From assembly GCF_041449215.1 (NCBI RefSeq), contig NZ_JBGNFV010000001.1, positions 4,047,001 to 4,111,000 of the forward strand: a stretch of DNA of 64,000 bases, read 5' to 3'. Below, in pieces: positions 54,520-62,295 of this stretch. The first letter of the stretch is position 1. Each line of letters starts with the position of its first letter. The notes under the pieces were generated by a model. That model did no database searches. It saw nothing but the letters and a program-made list of their open reading frames with translations, and was not told where the DNA came from. The translations under genes and the position numbers were made by a program. The DNA is from Roseivirga sp. BDSF3-8. Lineage in GTDB: Bacteria; Bacteroidota; Bacteroidia; Cytophagales; Cyclobacteriaceae.

Positions 54520-55362
54520 CTAATTCAGATCTTCATACAGCTCCTGAATTTCATCGCGTTCAAGAGCACGGTTATATATCCTTACTTCGTCCATCAAACC
54601 CTTAAAGTCAGGGTCTTCGCGGCAGTAGCTACTACGACCAAGCAATATGTTCTCACGGGCAATATTAGCTACAGGCTGTCCTTCGATCTTTTCGGCTACT
54701 TTACGGCCATCAATCCATATTTGCATAGTGCCTTCAGGTGTGATCACGGCAGCCACATACATAGGCACACCTTTAACGATCGCATCGTTAGCTATTACAC
54801 GACCCTTATCACGGTTTACGATAGGGTCTTCATCAAGCCATGAAGTAAGTGCGAGGTTGTTAGTTGAGTCTAGACGGCTGAGAGAAATCAGCATGCCGCC
54901 ATCTTCACCCCGTCCGTTACCAAAGTCAAAAATACGCTCGTAATTTCTTTTTTCGCCATCAAACTGTACCCAGCCGGTAAAGGTGAAGCCATCTTCCCAG
55001 ATAGGCCCCATGGCAGGCAGGCGGATATAGTCACCACCCGGAAGGCCACATCCGTTATCGCCTTCCTGAATACTGTTAAAACGATAAGCCTGACCACGCA
55101 AGCCACTCACGCTTTCGGGCTGGCCCCTTACCGAGCCGTTGTTGATATTTCCGGAAATATCTGAAGCATTTCCATCCATAGGAAAATAAGCTACAAGACC
55201 ATTGGATACGATAATGCCGCTACCTCCGCCGGAGCCACTTCCCGGATTGCCACTTCCGCCACCGTTACCATCACCAGGTTCAATCTCTTCAGATTGAGAG
55301 CAAGCTGTAATCAGGGCTAGAGAAATGAATGTATAAAAAAATGGGAGAAGTACCTTTTTCAT
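54520..55362 (-). CDS. LamG-domain lipoprotein
   Basis: 280 residues. A lipoprotein signal peptide (ALITACSQSEE, Cys at 21) is followed by a Gly/Ser-rich linker (about 30-50) and a concanavalin/LamG-like beta-sandwich (about 52-275), with LVAYFPMDGNASDISG, FTFTGWVQF and, at the end, GLMDEVRIYNRALERDEI, the typical close of this domain in Bacteroidota. It is a surface- or periplasm-exposed lipoprotein that probably binds glycans or proteins. A minus-strand TATTTTTG lies 54 bases upstream of the start (55416-55423). Single gene. Confidence 0.87.
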   Translation of the reverse strand: MKKVLLPFFYTFISLALITACSQSEEIEPGDGNGGGSGNPGSGSGGGSGIIVSNGLVAYFPMDGNASDISGNINNGSVRGQPESVSGLRGQAYRFNSIQEGDNGCGLPGGDYIRLPAMGPIWEDGFTFTGWVQFDGEKRNYERIFDFGNGRGEDGGMLISLSRLDSTNNLALTSWLDEDPIVNRDKGRVIANDAIVKGVPMYVAAVITPEGTMQIWIDGRKVAEKIEGQPVANIARENILLGRSSYCREDPDFKGLMDEVRIYNRALERDEIQELYEDLN

Positions 55363-55415
55363 CTAGGCTGAAATATTTAGATAAAAATTTAAAAAATCTG
55401 CAGATTAATTACTAC

Positions 55416-55423
55416 CAAAAATA
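55416..55423 (-). promoter_or_regulatory. Possible TAnnTTTG minus-7 box of the LamG gene
   Basis: The minus strand reads TATTTTTG. The nearest CAAA on the plus strand is only 11 bases away, so no proper minus-33 partner is seen. Confidence 0.35.
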
Positions 55424-55523
55424 GTAATTATGTTCAAAAAATATACGTTAGCACGTAATAAATTATCTGCTTACTAGGTATACAACTGTATATAGGCGCG
55501 GAGGTTTCATGAAAATCTAAAAA

Positions 55524-55554
55524 AAAGTAGCGGCACCTTAGGTACCGCTACTTT
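55524..55554 (-). terminator. Hairpin terminator of the receptor/SGNH operon
   Basis: Stem AAAGTAGCGG / CCGCTACTTT (55524-55533 and 55545-55554), extended by ACC/GGT inside, preceded by a run of A residues that gives the U-tract on the minus strand. Confidence 0.85.
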
Positions 55555-55583
55555 TACTATAAAACATGTAAAGACTTAAGTTT

Positions 55584-57062
55584 CTATAAACCAGGTAGAT
55601 CGTTGCCGGGGTAGTTGTTCGGATTCACCAATGTAATGCTGGCACCGAAGCCGGAATTTATCGTTTGAATGAACTGATTGGCTATGAAGGCCGACCCTCT
55701 GCCATTAGTATGAACACCGTCCAGGGAGAACCCTCCGTAGGGTGGGGCCAGTTCATTTGTAAGAGGAATGCCCCCCAGGTTAGCGCCGTTTTCGTAGAAA
55801 TTATTGAAAATATCATACATGTCAATAAGGCGTACCTGCTGGTCATTTTCCGGTACCAAAGATTCGATTATACCATTGAATCCTTCGATGACGCTGCGAA
55901 TATTTTCGGCTTCCGTTTCAGTTAGGATAAACTGATCGGACATAGGCACCATCGTACCCAGGCCATTCGCCACCGAGTCCTGGGGCAGGCTTAGCAGTAC
56001 ATAGTCACTTCCTGTTAGCATTCTGTATTTCGGCAGCTCTATATTACCGTCGGGAGTAGGCAGGATAACTGTTGGCAGATCCTCGTCTATGATAACCGGG
56101 GGATTCAATCCCGGGGTCCAGCTAAGAGAAGGTCTTCGCAGTGCTTCTTTTTCCTCATCACTCAGGTCAGGATTAGCATTCACTTGTGCATTGTAGGCTG
56201 CCACCCCATTATTAAAATCCTCGTATCCGGCCCGGAGGGCATCTACATTAGCCTGCGCGAGTGGGATAAAGGCTGAATCGATGGTGGTGAAGTAGGGAGT
56301 TCTGGTAACATCCGGTATGTTAGCCACTACACCTCTTACCCCTGGTACATTAGTCAATCTTTCCAATGCCAGATCTATCTGCTGTCCGAATACCAGTTCA
56401 TCAGTCAGGAGAGCCTCATTACTCGCACCCGTAAGTGCGTAGCCCAGTACATCGTTATTACCTATCCAAAGGGTAAAGAATGTACCGCCGTTTTCCAAGC
56501 TGGTCACCGCATCGTCCAGCAATGTGCTGGAACCGGGTGATGAAGCTATTCGTGCATAGTAAGGATTGAAAAGAGGTGTGCCTATAAAAGCCGGATCGCC
56601 TAGTCTGGGATCGAAAAGCTGCCCGGTAATGATGCCAGGCACACCGAAGTTATTTAAATCGGCTACATCACCGTTGTATTCGGCCAGAGGAAATTCCCCC
56701 TCTAAAGGCTCAGGTTGCTGAGCAGAATTTAGTTTTAGTCTGCCAAGTATCACTCCATTTGCCGGATCGCTAAGTTGCGGAGCAAAACCGTTTTCACTCA
56801 TAATATCCGGTTGGGTAAATTCCCCTCCGCCCACCAGCCTAAACTGGTTAGCCAGAATATTAGGATAAGAATTTTCCTGTCCGCGATTATACAATGCCGC
56901 ATCCATAAATCCAGCCGTAATGCTGTTGCCCACAGCCACGTATTTTTCCAGGGATAAGTCACCCGAATCCGGTTCCGTTGTTTCAGGAAAGTCATATGTA
57001 CACGCCGTGGCAGCAAACAATAATGCGAATGCCACCCGGCTATATCGATAAAGTTTATTCAT
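55584..57062 (-). CDS. SGNH/GDSL-family lipoprotein hydrolase
   Basis: 492 residues. A lipoprotein-like leader (LLFAATACTYD) is followed by a long SGNH domain: the nucleophile Ser is in AVGNSITAGF (block I), WIGNNDVLG gives the Gly-Asn-x-Asp block III, and DGVHTNGRG the Asp-x-x-His block V. This fold hydrolyses esters of lipids or acetylated sugars. The gene lies eight bases behind a TonB-dependent receptor gene on the same strand, so the enzyme is likely to work at the cell surface on the ligand of that receptor. A large insertion (about 200-380) is rich in Pro and Asp. Confidence 0.88.
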   Translation of the reverse strand: MNKLYRYSRVAFALLFAATACTYDFPETTEPDSGDLSLEKYVAVGNSITAGFMDAALYNRGQENSYPNILANQFRLVGGGEFTQPDIMSENGFAPQLSDPANGVILGRLKLNSAQQPEPLEGEFPLAEYNGDVADLNNFGVPGIITGQLFDPRLGDPAFIGTPLFNPYYARIASSPGSSTLLDDAVTSLENGGTFFTLWIGNNDVLGYALTGASNEALLTDELVFGQQIDLALERLTNVPGVRGVVANIPDVTRTPYFTTIDSAFIPLAQANVDALRAGYEDFNNGVAAYNAQVNANPDLSDEEKEALRRPSLSWTPGLNPPVIIDEDLPTVILPTPDGNIELPKYRMLTGSDYVLLSLPQDSVANGLGTMVPMSDQFILTETEAENIRSVIEGFNGIIESLVPENDQQVRLIDMYDIFNNFYENGANLGGIPLTNELAPPYGGFSLDGVHTNGRGSAFIANQFIQTINSGFGASITLVNPNNYPGNDLPGL

Positions 57063-57070
57063 GGCGGGTA

Positions 57071-59989
57071 TCAGTTCATTAATTCGTCAAAGGTGATAGA
57101 CACATAGTAAATGGCTCCGATATTAGGGCCACCATAGTTGAGTACATAGCGCTCATTTAGGAGGTTTGAGCCACCTATCTTCACGATAGACTTCATGTCA
57201 GGTAGCTTGTAGCTAAGCTGTGCGTCGAAAGTACCTACAGCAGGTACAATACCCTGTGCAAATGAAGATTCGTACAGGAACTCCTCCTGCCAGCGGTAGG
57301 TCACCTTAAAGCCGAAGCGGTCTGTTACCTTACGGTTTCCGAAGCCAATGTTGAATTTGTGCTCGGGCGTATTAAACTCAGCAAGGAAGCCCTGCTCCAC
57401 CAGCGCATCAGCGTCATTCAACCTGTTCCAGTTATAGTTTACGTCAAAGCTATAACCGTCCATGAGACTGTATGTAAGGCCAAATACTGCGCCCTGGGCC
57501 GATATGGACTGGTCCACATTCGTATAAGTCTGGAATGTATTCTGATCCGACCCACTCAGCAGCGACTGCGCATTTATTGCGTTCACCGCCACATCACCGG
57601 AAGCTTTACGAACCTGCACCTGTGCAATAAAGTCATCGTAGCGATTATAGTAGTAAGCAAAGTCGATCAGCAGATTGTTGTTAAACAGGCCCTTATAGCC
57701 GATTTCATAGGCCCGTACTTGTTCCGGCTTCACCGGGTCGAATTCCGCTCTCTCGAGCAGGGCGATATTCGCAGGATCAACAAGAGCTGCTGTAGTGCCG
57801 GAATCGGCTACTGCGGCGATATATGTATTTACTGATCGCGCTGTGTAGGCGTTATTAAATATGTCATAGGCTTCGTAGTACTGGGGGAGACCTCCAATCA
57901 GGCGGAATGCACCCGTACTCAGGTTGATGTGCTGACCCTGCGTGGTAGGGATACGGAAACCGGTCTGGTAAGACGCACGAATATTATGTGTGCCTTCACC
58001 TAAGGTGTAGACTCCCGAAATACGCGGGTTCACCTGTCCGTCGAAGTTTTCATTCTTATCATACCTCACTGAGCCGGTCAGTTTGAACTTATCATCAAAC
58101 ATTCGCTTACCGGCTTGCATATATCCGCCATATTCCTGTATGGTGATGTCATTTCCAGCCGAGTCAGCAAAGATGGTACCGTTAGAGTTAAGCTCATACA
58201 GCCTGTAGCTGGCACCTACCTGCAGTTCCAGGGCATCCGTAATGTTCTTAAAGTCATACTGTGCTTCACCATGCCACAGGTTAGTCGCATCGTCAAACTT
58301 GGCTCCCTGGGGAATTACTTCGTCCCTGATTTGGTCAGCCGCTTCTTCAAATCCGGCAGTGCCGGGTAATAATCTTCCCTGATCCGCAATCTGCCTGGCA
58401 GCCCAGTGTGCAGCCTGGCGCTGCTGCGCCGTACTGGTTCCCGGAGCAATGCCACTTTGCTCCAGGTATCCGAGGTAGCCCCCGAGGTATGTTCCGAACC
58501 AGTCAGGGTTACTTTGCCAGGAATTATTCACCTGTAATGCCAGGAAGTCAGCAATATAGCTATCACCTGAGCGCTCTTGCGTGGTATATCCCCTTACAAA
58601 GAAGTTATCACTGCGAAGCTCCAGTTTGTATTGGGATATGTTAAAGTTAGACAAGGAGTAACGCTGGGCACCAGTGTATACTGTGGTACCGAAACCGTAG
58701 TTCCAGTTGGCAATACCTTCAAGCCTGTCACTGAAGCGATAATGTAGAGCTGCATTAGCCTTAAAGTTTTCTGCACCGTAGTCTACCACACTTTCTTCCA
58801 GGTACGGGGTACGTGCCACGACCACATTAGGAATGTCACCCTCGTCAATATAAGGACCATAACCTGCTGCCCGCAGTTGGTCTTCAGCATTAAAGCCTAC
58901 CAGCGGCATGGCAATAGCGGCATCGTCGCCATAGCCGTGCACCAGGTTAGCGCCGGGATTTTGATAGTAAGTAGAGAGTACATTATCCGGTAAGTCTGCG
59001 TACAGTCCCTCACCACCGGGAGGCACGGCGGCTCCGAAGTCACTCGGTCCGCGCTCAGGAAAGCGATCGGAAAGGTCTGTGCCATACCAGTCTTCTGCCT
59101 GTGAATAGCTCAGGTTCACCTTAAAAGCAAACTTATTGTTAAAGGCCTTGGCATAACGGATAGCCGCTGTGTACATCGGTTGCGGATTTTCCGGCTCCAG
59201 CGAGTTGCCGTTAAAGTGATTCAAACCAAATTTGGCCATAGCACTCAGTCCCTGGTACTGGAAAGGGTTCTTACTGTTTACCAGCAGGATACCATTAAAT
59301 GCATTAGGACCGTACAGGGCAGAAGAGGCACCTGGAATGTATTCCAGTGTCTCCACATCCAGTTCCGTAGGGCCGTTCAGATTACCCACCGGAAAGTTAA
59401 GCGCCGGCGCCTGGCTGTCCATTCCATCGATCAACTGCACAAAGCGCGTATTACCCGTACCGTTAAAGCCACGGCTGTTGATAATCGTAAAGTTGATACT
59501 ACTCGTAGTAACATCCACACCCTTCAGGTTACCTATACTTTTGTAGTAGTCGTCAGAGGCGGTGTTGCGTATTTCCAGGATGTCCATTTTTTCAATGGAA
59601 ACCGGAGACTGCAAAATGTTTTCCTCCACACGCGAGGCAGACACCACCACCTCCTGTCCCAGTAATACCTGTTCGGACATCTGCACATTGATGCCCTCAG
59701 AAACGGCATCAGTTATCACAAGCTCCTGTGGTTCGAAGCCTACAATGGAATAAACGAGGGTTAGGGGAGGGGCAGAGTTAACTTTCAGGCGGTAGTTGCC
59801 TTGTATATCCGTCACCGTTCCCAGCACCTTGCCTTTCACGATAATATTCACACCGATAAGCGGTTCGCCGGTCTCAGCATCGGAAACCTGGCCGGAAACG
59901 ATAGTTTGTCCCTGGCCAAATCCCTGATAGGTAATGAGCATGAAAACGGCCCATATCGCCAATAGGCGGCTGTAAGTAGTTCTCTTCAT
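57071..59989 (-). CDS. TonB-dependent receptor with carboxypeptidase-like domain
   Basis: 972 residues. A signal peptide (about 1-25, ending GFGQ) precedes a carboxypeptidase regulatory-like domain (about 28-110, VSGQVSDAETGEPLIGVNI), a plug (about 115-235, VVVSASRVEENILQSP; INSRGFNGTGNTRFVQLIDG) and a barrel to the C-terminus (ends IYYVSITFDELMN). It brings a ligand across the outer membrane. The next gene, eight bases downstream, is an SGNH lipoprotein rather than SusD, so the pair may handle lipids or acylated compounds. No regulator is adjacent. Confidence 0.93.
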   Translation of the reverse strand: MKRTTYSRLLAIWAVFMLITYQGFGQGQTIVSGQVSDAETGEPLIGVNIIVKGKVLGTVTDIQGNYRLKVNSAPPLTLVYSIVGFEPQELVITDAVSEGINVQMSEQVLLGQEVVVSASRVEENILQSPVSIEKMDILEIRNTASDDYYKSIGNLKGVDVTTSSINFTIINSRGFNGTGNTRFVQLIDGMDSQAPALNFPVGNLNGPTELDVETLEYIPGASSALYGPNAFNGILLVNSKNPFQYQGLSAMAKFGLNHFNGNSLEPENPQPMYTAAIRYAKAFNNKFAFKVNLSYSQAEDWYGTDLSDRFPERGPSDFGAAVPPGGEGLYADLPDNVLSTYYQNPGANLVHGYGDDAAIAMPLVGFNAEDQLRAAGYGPYIDEGDIPNVVVARTPYLEESVVDYGAENFKANAALHYRFSDRLEGIANWNYGFGTTVYTGAQRYSLSNFNISQYKLELRSDNFFVRGYTTQERSGDSYIADFLALQVNNSWQSNPDWFGTYLGGYLGYLEQSGIAPGTSTAQQRQAAHWAARQIADQGRLLPGTAGFEEAADQIRDEVIPQGAKFDDATNLWHGEAQYDFKNITDALELQVGASYRLYELNSNGTIFADSAGNDITIQEYGGYMQAGKRMFDDKFKLTGSVRYDKNENFDGQVNPRISGVYTLGEGTHNIRASYQTGFRIPTTQGQHINLSTGAFRLIGGLPQYYEAYDIFNNAYTARSVNTYIAAVADSGTTAALVDPANIALLERAEFDPVKPEQVRAYEIGYKGLFNNNLLIDFAYYYNRYDDFIAQVQVRKASGDVAVNAINAQSLLSGSDQNTFQTYTNVDQSISAQGAVFGLTYSLMDGYSFDVNYNWNRLNDADALVEQGFLAEFNTPEHKFNIGFGNRKVTDRFGFKVTYRWQEEFLYESSFAQGIVPAVGTFDAQLSYKLPDMKSIVKIGGSNLLNERYVLNYGGPNIGAIYYVSITFDELMN

Positions 59990-60163
59990 ATTTAATGGGC
60001 TTACGTAAAATTGTCAGACAATAATAGGTTGTTTTAAATATTCTTCATTTTTGATCATCTAAAATACATTTTTTATCTCATTTACCGGCTGCAGGCGTTC
60101 TTTTTTGAATAAAAAGGGAAATAGGAAACTAAATGGAAACTGATGGTATACTATTAAATAAAA

Positions 60164-60192
60164 AAATCCGGCCCCTTTCCGGAGCCGGATCT
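60164..60192 (-). terminator. Hairpin terminator of gldC
   Basis: Stem ATCCGGC / GCCGGAT (60166-60172 and 60184-60190) with an 11-base loop, preceded by seven A residues on the plus strand (U-tract on the minus). Confidence 0.75.
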
Positions 60193-60217
60193 TATAATAT
60201 CATACCGGGATCAGCGA

Positions 60218-60562
60218 TCAGATCTTACCCGCCTTTATTTCTTTTTCTACGTGCAGCGCCAGTTTCTCCACCAGCTCATTCGTCTGTTGCGACATAAGCT
60301 CGTCCCCTGTCGCATTTAACATGCTTTGAGCCAGGCCGCCCAGGCAGTCGATATAAAACCGCTTCATATCACGTACCTCCATGTCCTTAGCCCAAAGATC
60401 TATCCGCATCGTGTTCTTGGCGGCATGATCCCACAGACTTATGCTCACAGACTTGGTCTCGGTCAGCTCAGTAATGCCGCTTTCCGAAGCCTGCCAGAAT
60501 ATCTTTTCAGGTACCCGTTTATCGTCTAGTTCAACCTCGAATTTTATTTCGGATCGTTTCAT
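60218..60562 (-). CDS. gldC: Gliding motility protein GldC
   Basis: 114 residues, family length. The sequence KFEVELDDKRVPEKIFWQA, then LWDHAAKNTMRIDLWAKDMEV and MKRFYIDCLGGLAQSM, is diagnostic for GldC, a soluble protein found in gliding Bacteroidota. In Flavobacterium it is not strictly needed for movement. No other gld gene is adjacent. A minus-strand TAAGTTTG at 60589-60596 is a fitting minus-7 box. Confidence 0.95.
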   Translation of the reverse strand: MKRSEIKFEVELDDKRVPEKIFWQASESGITELTETKSVSISLWDHAAKNTMRIDLWAKDMEVRDMKRFYIDCLGGLAQSMLNATGDELMSQQTNELVEKLALHVEKEIKAGKI

Positions 60563-60588
60563 ATTCGGCTATTCGTTCGTTAGTGCCG

Positions 60589-60596
60589 CAAACTTA
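60589..60596 (-). promoter_or_regulatory. TAnnTTTG minus-7 box of gldC
   Basis: The minus strand reads TAAGTTTG, an exact consensus match, 27 bases upstream of the gldC start. The minus-33 element is not clear. Confidence 0.45.
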
Positions 60597-60654
60597 CGAA
60601 AATTTACATTAGTGATTCACCCCCTTTTGTCCTCTTCAGGCAAGGGTAAAATAT

Positions 60655-60690
60655 AAATGGCTGCCTGGTATTACACAGACAGCCATTTTG
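60655..60690 (-). terminator. Hairpin terminator of the M48 gene
   Basis: Stem AAATGGCTG / CAGCCATTT (60655-60663 and 60680-60688) downstream of the M48 gene on the minus strand. The U-tract is weak and interrupted. Confidence 0.55.
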
Positions 60691-60711
60691 ATAAGTTCTT
60701 TCCTCTAAGAA

Positions 60712-61524
60712 TCAGGGAAGCATATTCTTGAAATTATCGTAGCTGGAAGGGTTCAGCGGAGTCGTATCACAGTTAATGTCCTCAGCTTTTGCGTTAATAT
60801 CCGCCACCCGGTTATCCGGTGAAGGGTGCGTGCTCAGAAACTCAGGTGTACCACTATTTTGCTCTTCTGCTAATAATTTTTCAAAGAACGAAGCAGCCGA
60901 ATTACACGCGTAGTCCGTATCGGCAAGGTAGTCTACCGAGCGGCTGTCCGCCTCTTCCTCAAACTCCCTGCTAAACCGCAGGCCAGCCAGTCCGCCAGCT
61001 ATCTGAGCAGCTATCTGCTCCAATGTGCCAGGGTCCTGACCCAGGGCCACACTCAGCAGGATAGATATACCATACTGGCGCTGTAGTTGCCTTGACGTAT
61101 GGCGCAGGTCCGCATGAGCAATCTCATGGCCCAATACCCCGGCCAGGTCATCTTCTGAGTCCAGGTATTTTATCAGTCCCGTATATATATAAATATATCC
61201 GCCCGGCGTAGCAAAGGCATTCAGCACATCATCATCCTGGATGATCTTAATTTCCCATGCAAACTCTTCTTTATAAGCCACTTCATCACTCGCCAGAATT
61301 TCATCCAGTATCCCCTCCAGGTAGGTATATGCCTCAGGGTATTGAGACTCGCTCAATACAGGAAACTCCTGTGGATTATTGGCTATTTCCTGTGAAACCT
61401 GCTGACCCAGCTCCACATCGTTTTGTACACTGAAAAGGCTCAGGTTATTATTTTTATCACATGCCTGTAAAAAGCACATCAGAACCGCTATTAGCAGTAC
61501 CGGTAAACGTTTCAGTCGTTTCAT
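60712..61524 (-). CDS. M48-family metallopeptidase lipoprotein
   Basis: 270 residues. A lipoprotein leader (MCFLQACDKN, C22) precedes the M48 domain. The zinc motif is GHEIAHADLRH (H133, E134, H137), with the third ligand Glu in EFEEEADSRSVDYL. The Gly-rich GGYIYIYTGLI segment and the final STHPSPDNRV are family signatures. It is a periplasmic, outer membrane-associated protease of the BepA/LoiP type that helps quality control of outer membrane proteins. Single gene, divergent from the small membrane protein at 61755. Confidence 0.93.
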   Translation of the reverse strand: MKRLKRLPVLLIAVLMCFLQACDKNNNLSLFSVQNDVELGQQVSQEIANNPQEFPVLSESQYPEAYTYLEGILDEILASDEVAYKEEFAWEIKIIQDDDVLNAFATPGGYIYIYTGLIKYLDSEDDLAGVLGHEIAHADLRHTSRQLQRQYGISILLSVALGQDPGTLEQIAAQIAGGLAGLRFSREFEEEADSRSVDYLADTDYACNSAASFFEKLLAEEQNSGTPEFLSTHPSPDNRVADINAKAEDINCDTTPLNPSSYDNFKNMLP

Positions 61525-61754
61525 AATACTCTTTGGTTGTCTGGCTATCCCCCTTCACCAGAGGCTTTTTTATTAAATTCAACAAGGAATGGGCCTGTTC
61601 TGTTAGAAAACCCTCCTGCTGTTCCAGGTAAAATTAGTCAGGTATGTACAAAAACAGGGCCAGAGGTAAGATATTCGTTCAATGTGTGTTCTGCGGCATT
61701 GTCAATAGTAGTAAATTTGCCTATCTTCAAATAATAACATCCGCTTACCACTTA

Positions 61755-62285
61755 ATGGATTTATCCAAATTGCGCTTTTTGAGAAGGGCCGTTGCCTTCC
61801 TCTCCTTCACTATTGCCATCCTGGCATTTATAAACTTTGCGTTCCGGGTAAGACCTGACAATGATAACCTCACAGAGATCAGCGCTAAGTTTGACGGAGT
61901 ACAAAACCTGCCCAGCGGCGATGTGGTGCTGGACCTCATGGAGCACAATGGTACCGTCTACATTAAAAGCAGCCTGGCCACTTATTTTGACTCCGCCGCC
62001 TTTACCAGTGAAGTAAGAAGTGGGGATGTTTTGTATATGTCTGTGGAAAAAGATGGCTTACGAGACGTAGTTGATTACCATGGCAACATACTATCCCTCC
62101 GGACAACAGCTCATACCTACCTTCCCCTGAATCACGCCATGAACGCCTACCGCGATGCCGTTCACAGTGCAAGAAGAGGCTTTATTCAATTTCTTATACT
62201 GACTATGGTGCTCCTGGTGCCCGAACTAACGCGCAAGCGCCGGGCAGAACACGCCGATTCCACTATCAGGCCTATCTCCCTTTAG
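61755..62285 (+). CDS. Hypothetical membrane protein with two helices (176 aa)
   Basis: Started at the ATG at 61755 (MDLSKLRFLRRAVAFL); the longer upstream frame is unconvincing. The first helix is at about residues 12-30 and the second at about 145-165 (FIQFLILTMVLLVPEL). Between them is a periplasm-facing beta-rich domain of about 110 residues (GDVVLDLMEHNGTVYIKSS; GDVLYMSVEKDGL). I do not recognise a family. It converges with smc. Confidence 0.7.
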   Translation: MDLSKLRFLRRAVAFLSFTIAILAFINFAFRVRPDNDNLTEISAKFDGVQNLPSGDVVLDLMEHNGTVYIKSSLATYFDSAAFTSEVRSGDVLYMSVEKDGLRDVVDYHGNILSLRTTAHTYLPLNHAMNAYRDAVHSARRGFIQFLILTMVLLVPELTRKRRAEHADSTIRPISL

Positions 62286-62295
62286 TCCGCAGGGT

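Noticed and set aside
54445-54843. 132-codon plus-strand frame opposite the LamG lipoprotein gene
   Set aside because: It crosses the terminator hairpin and lies antisense to a clear lipoprotein gene.
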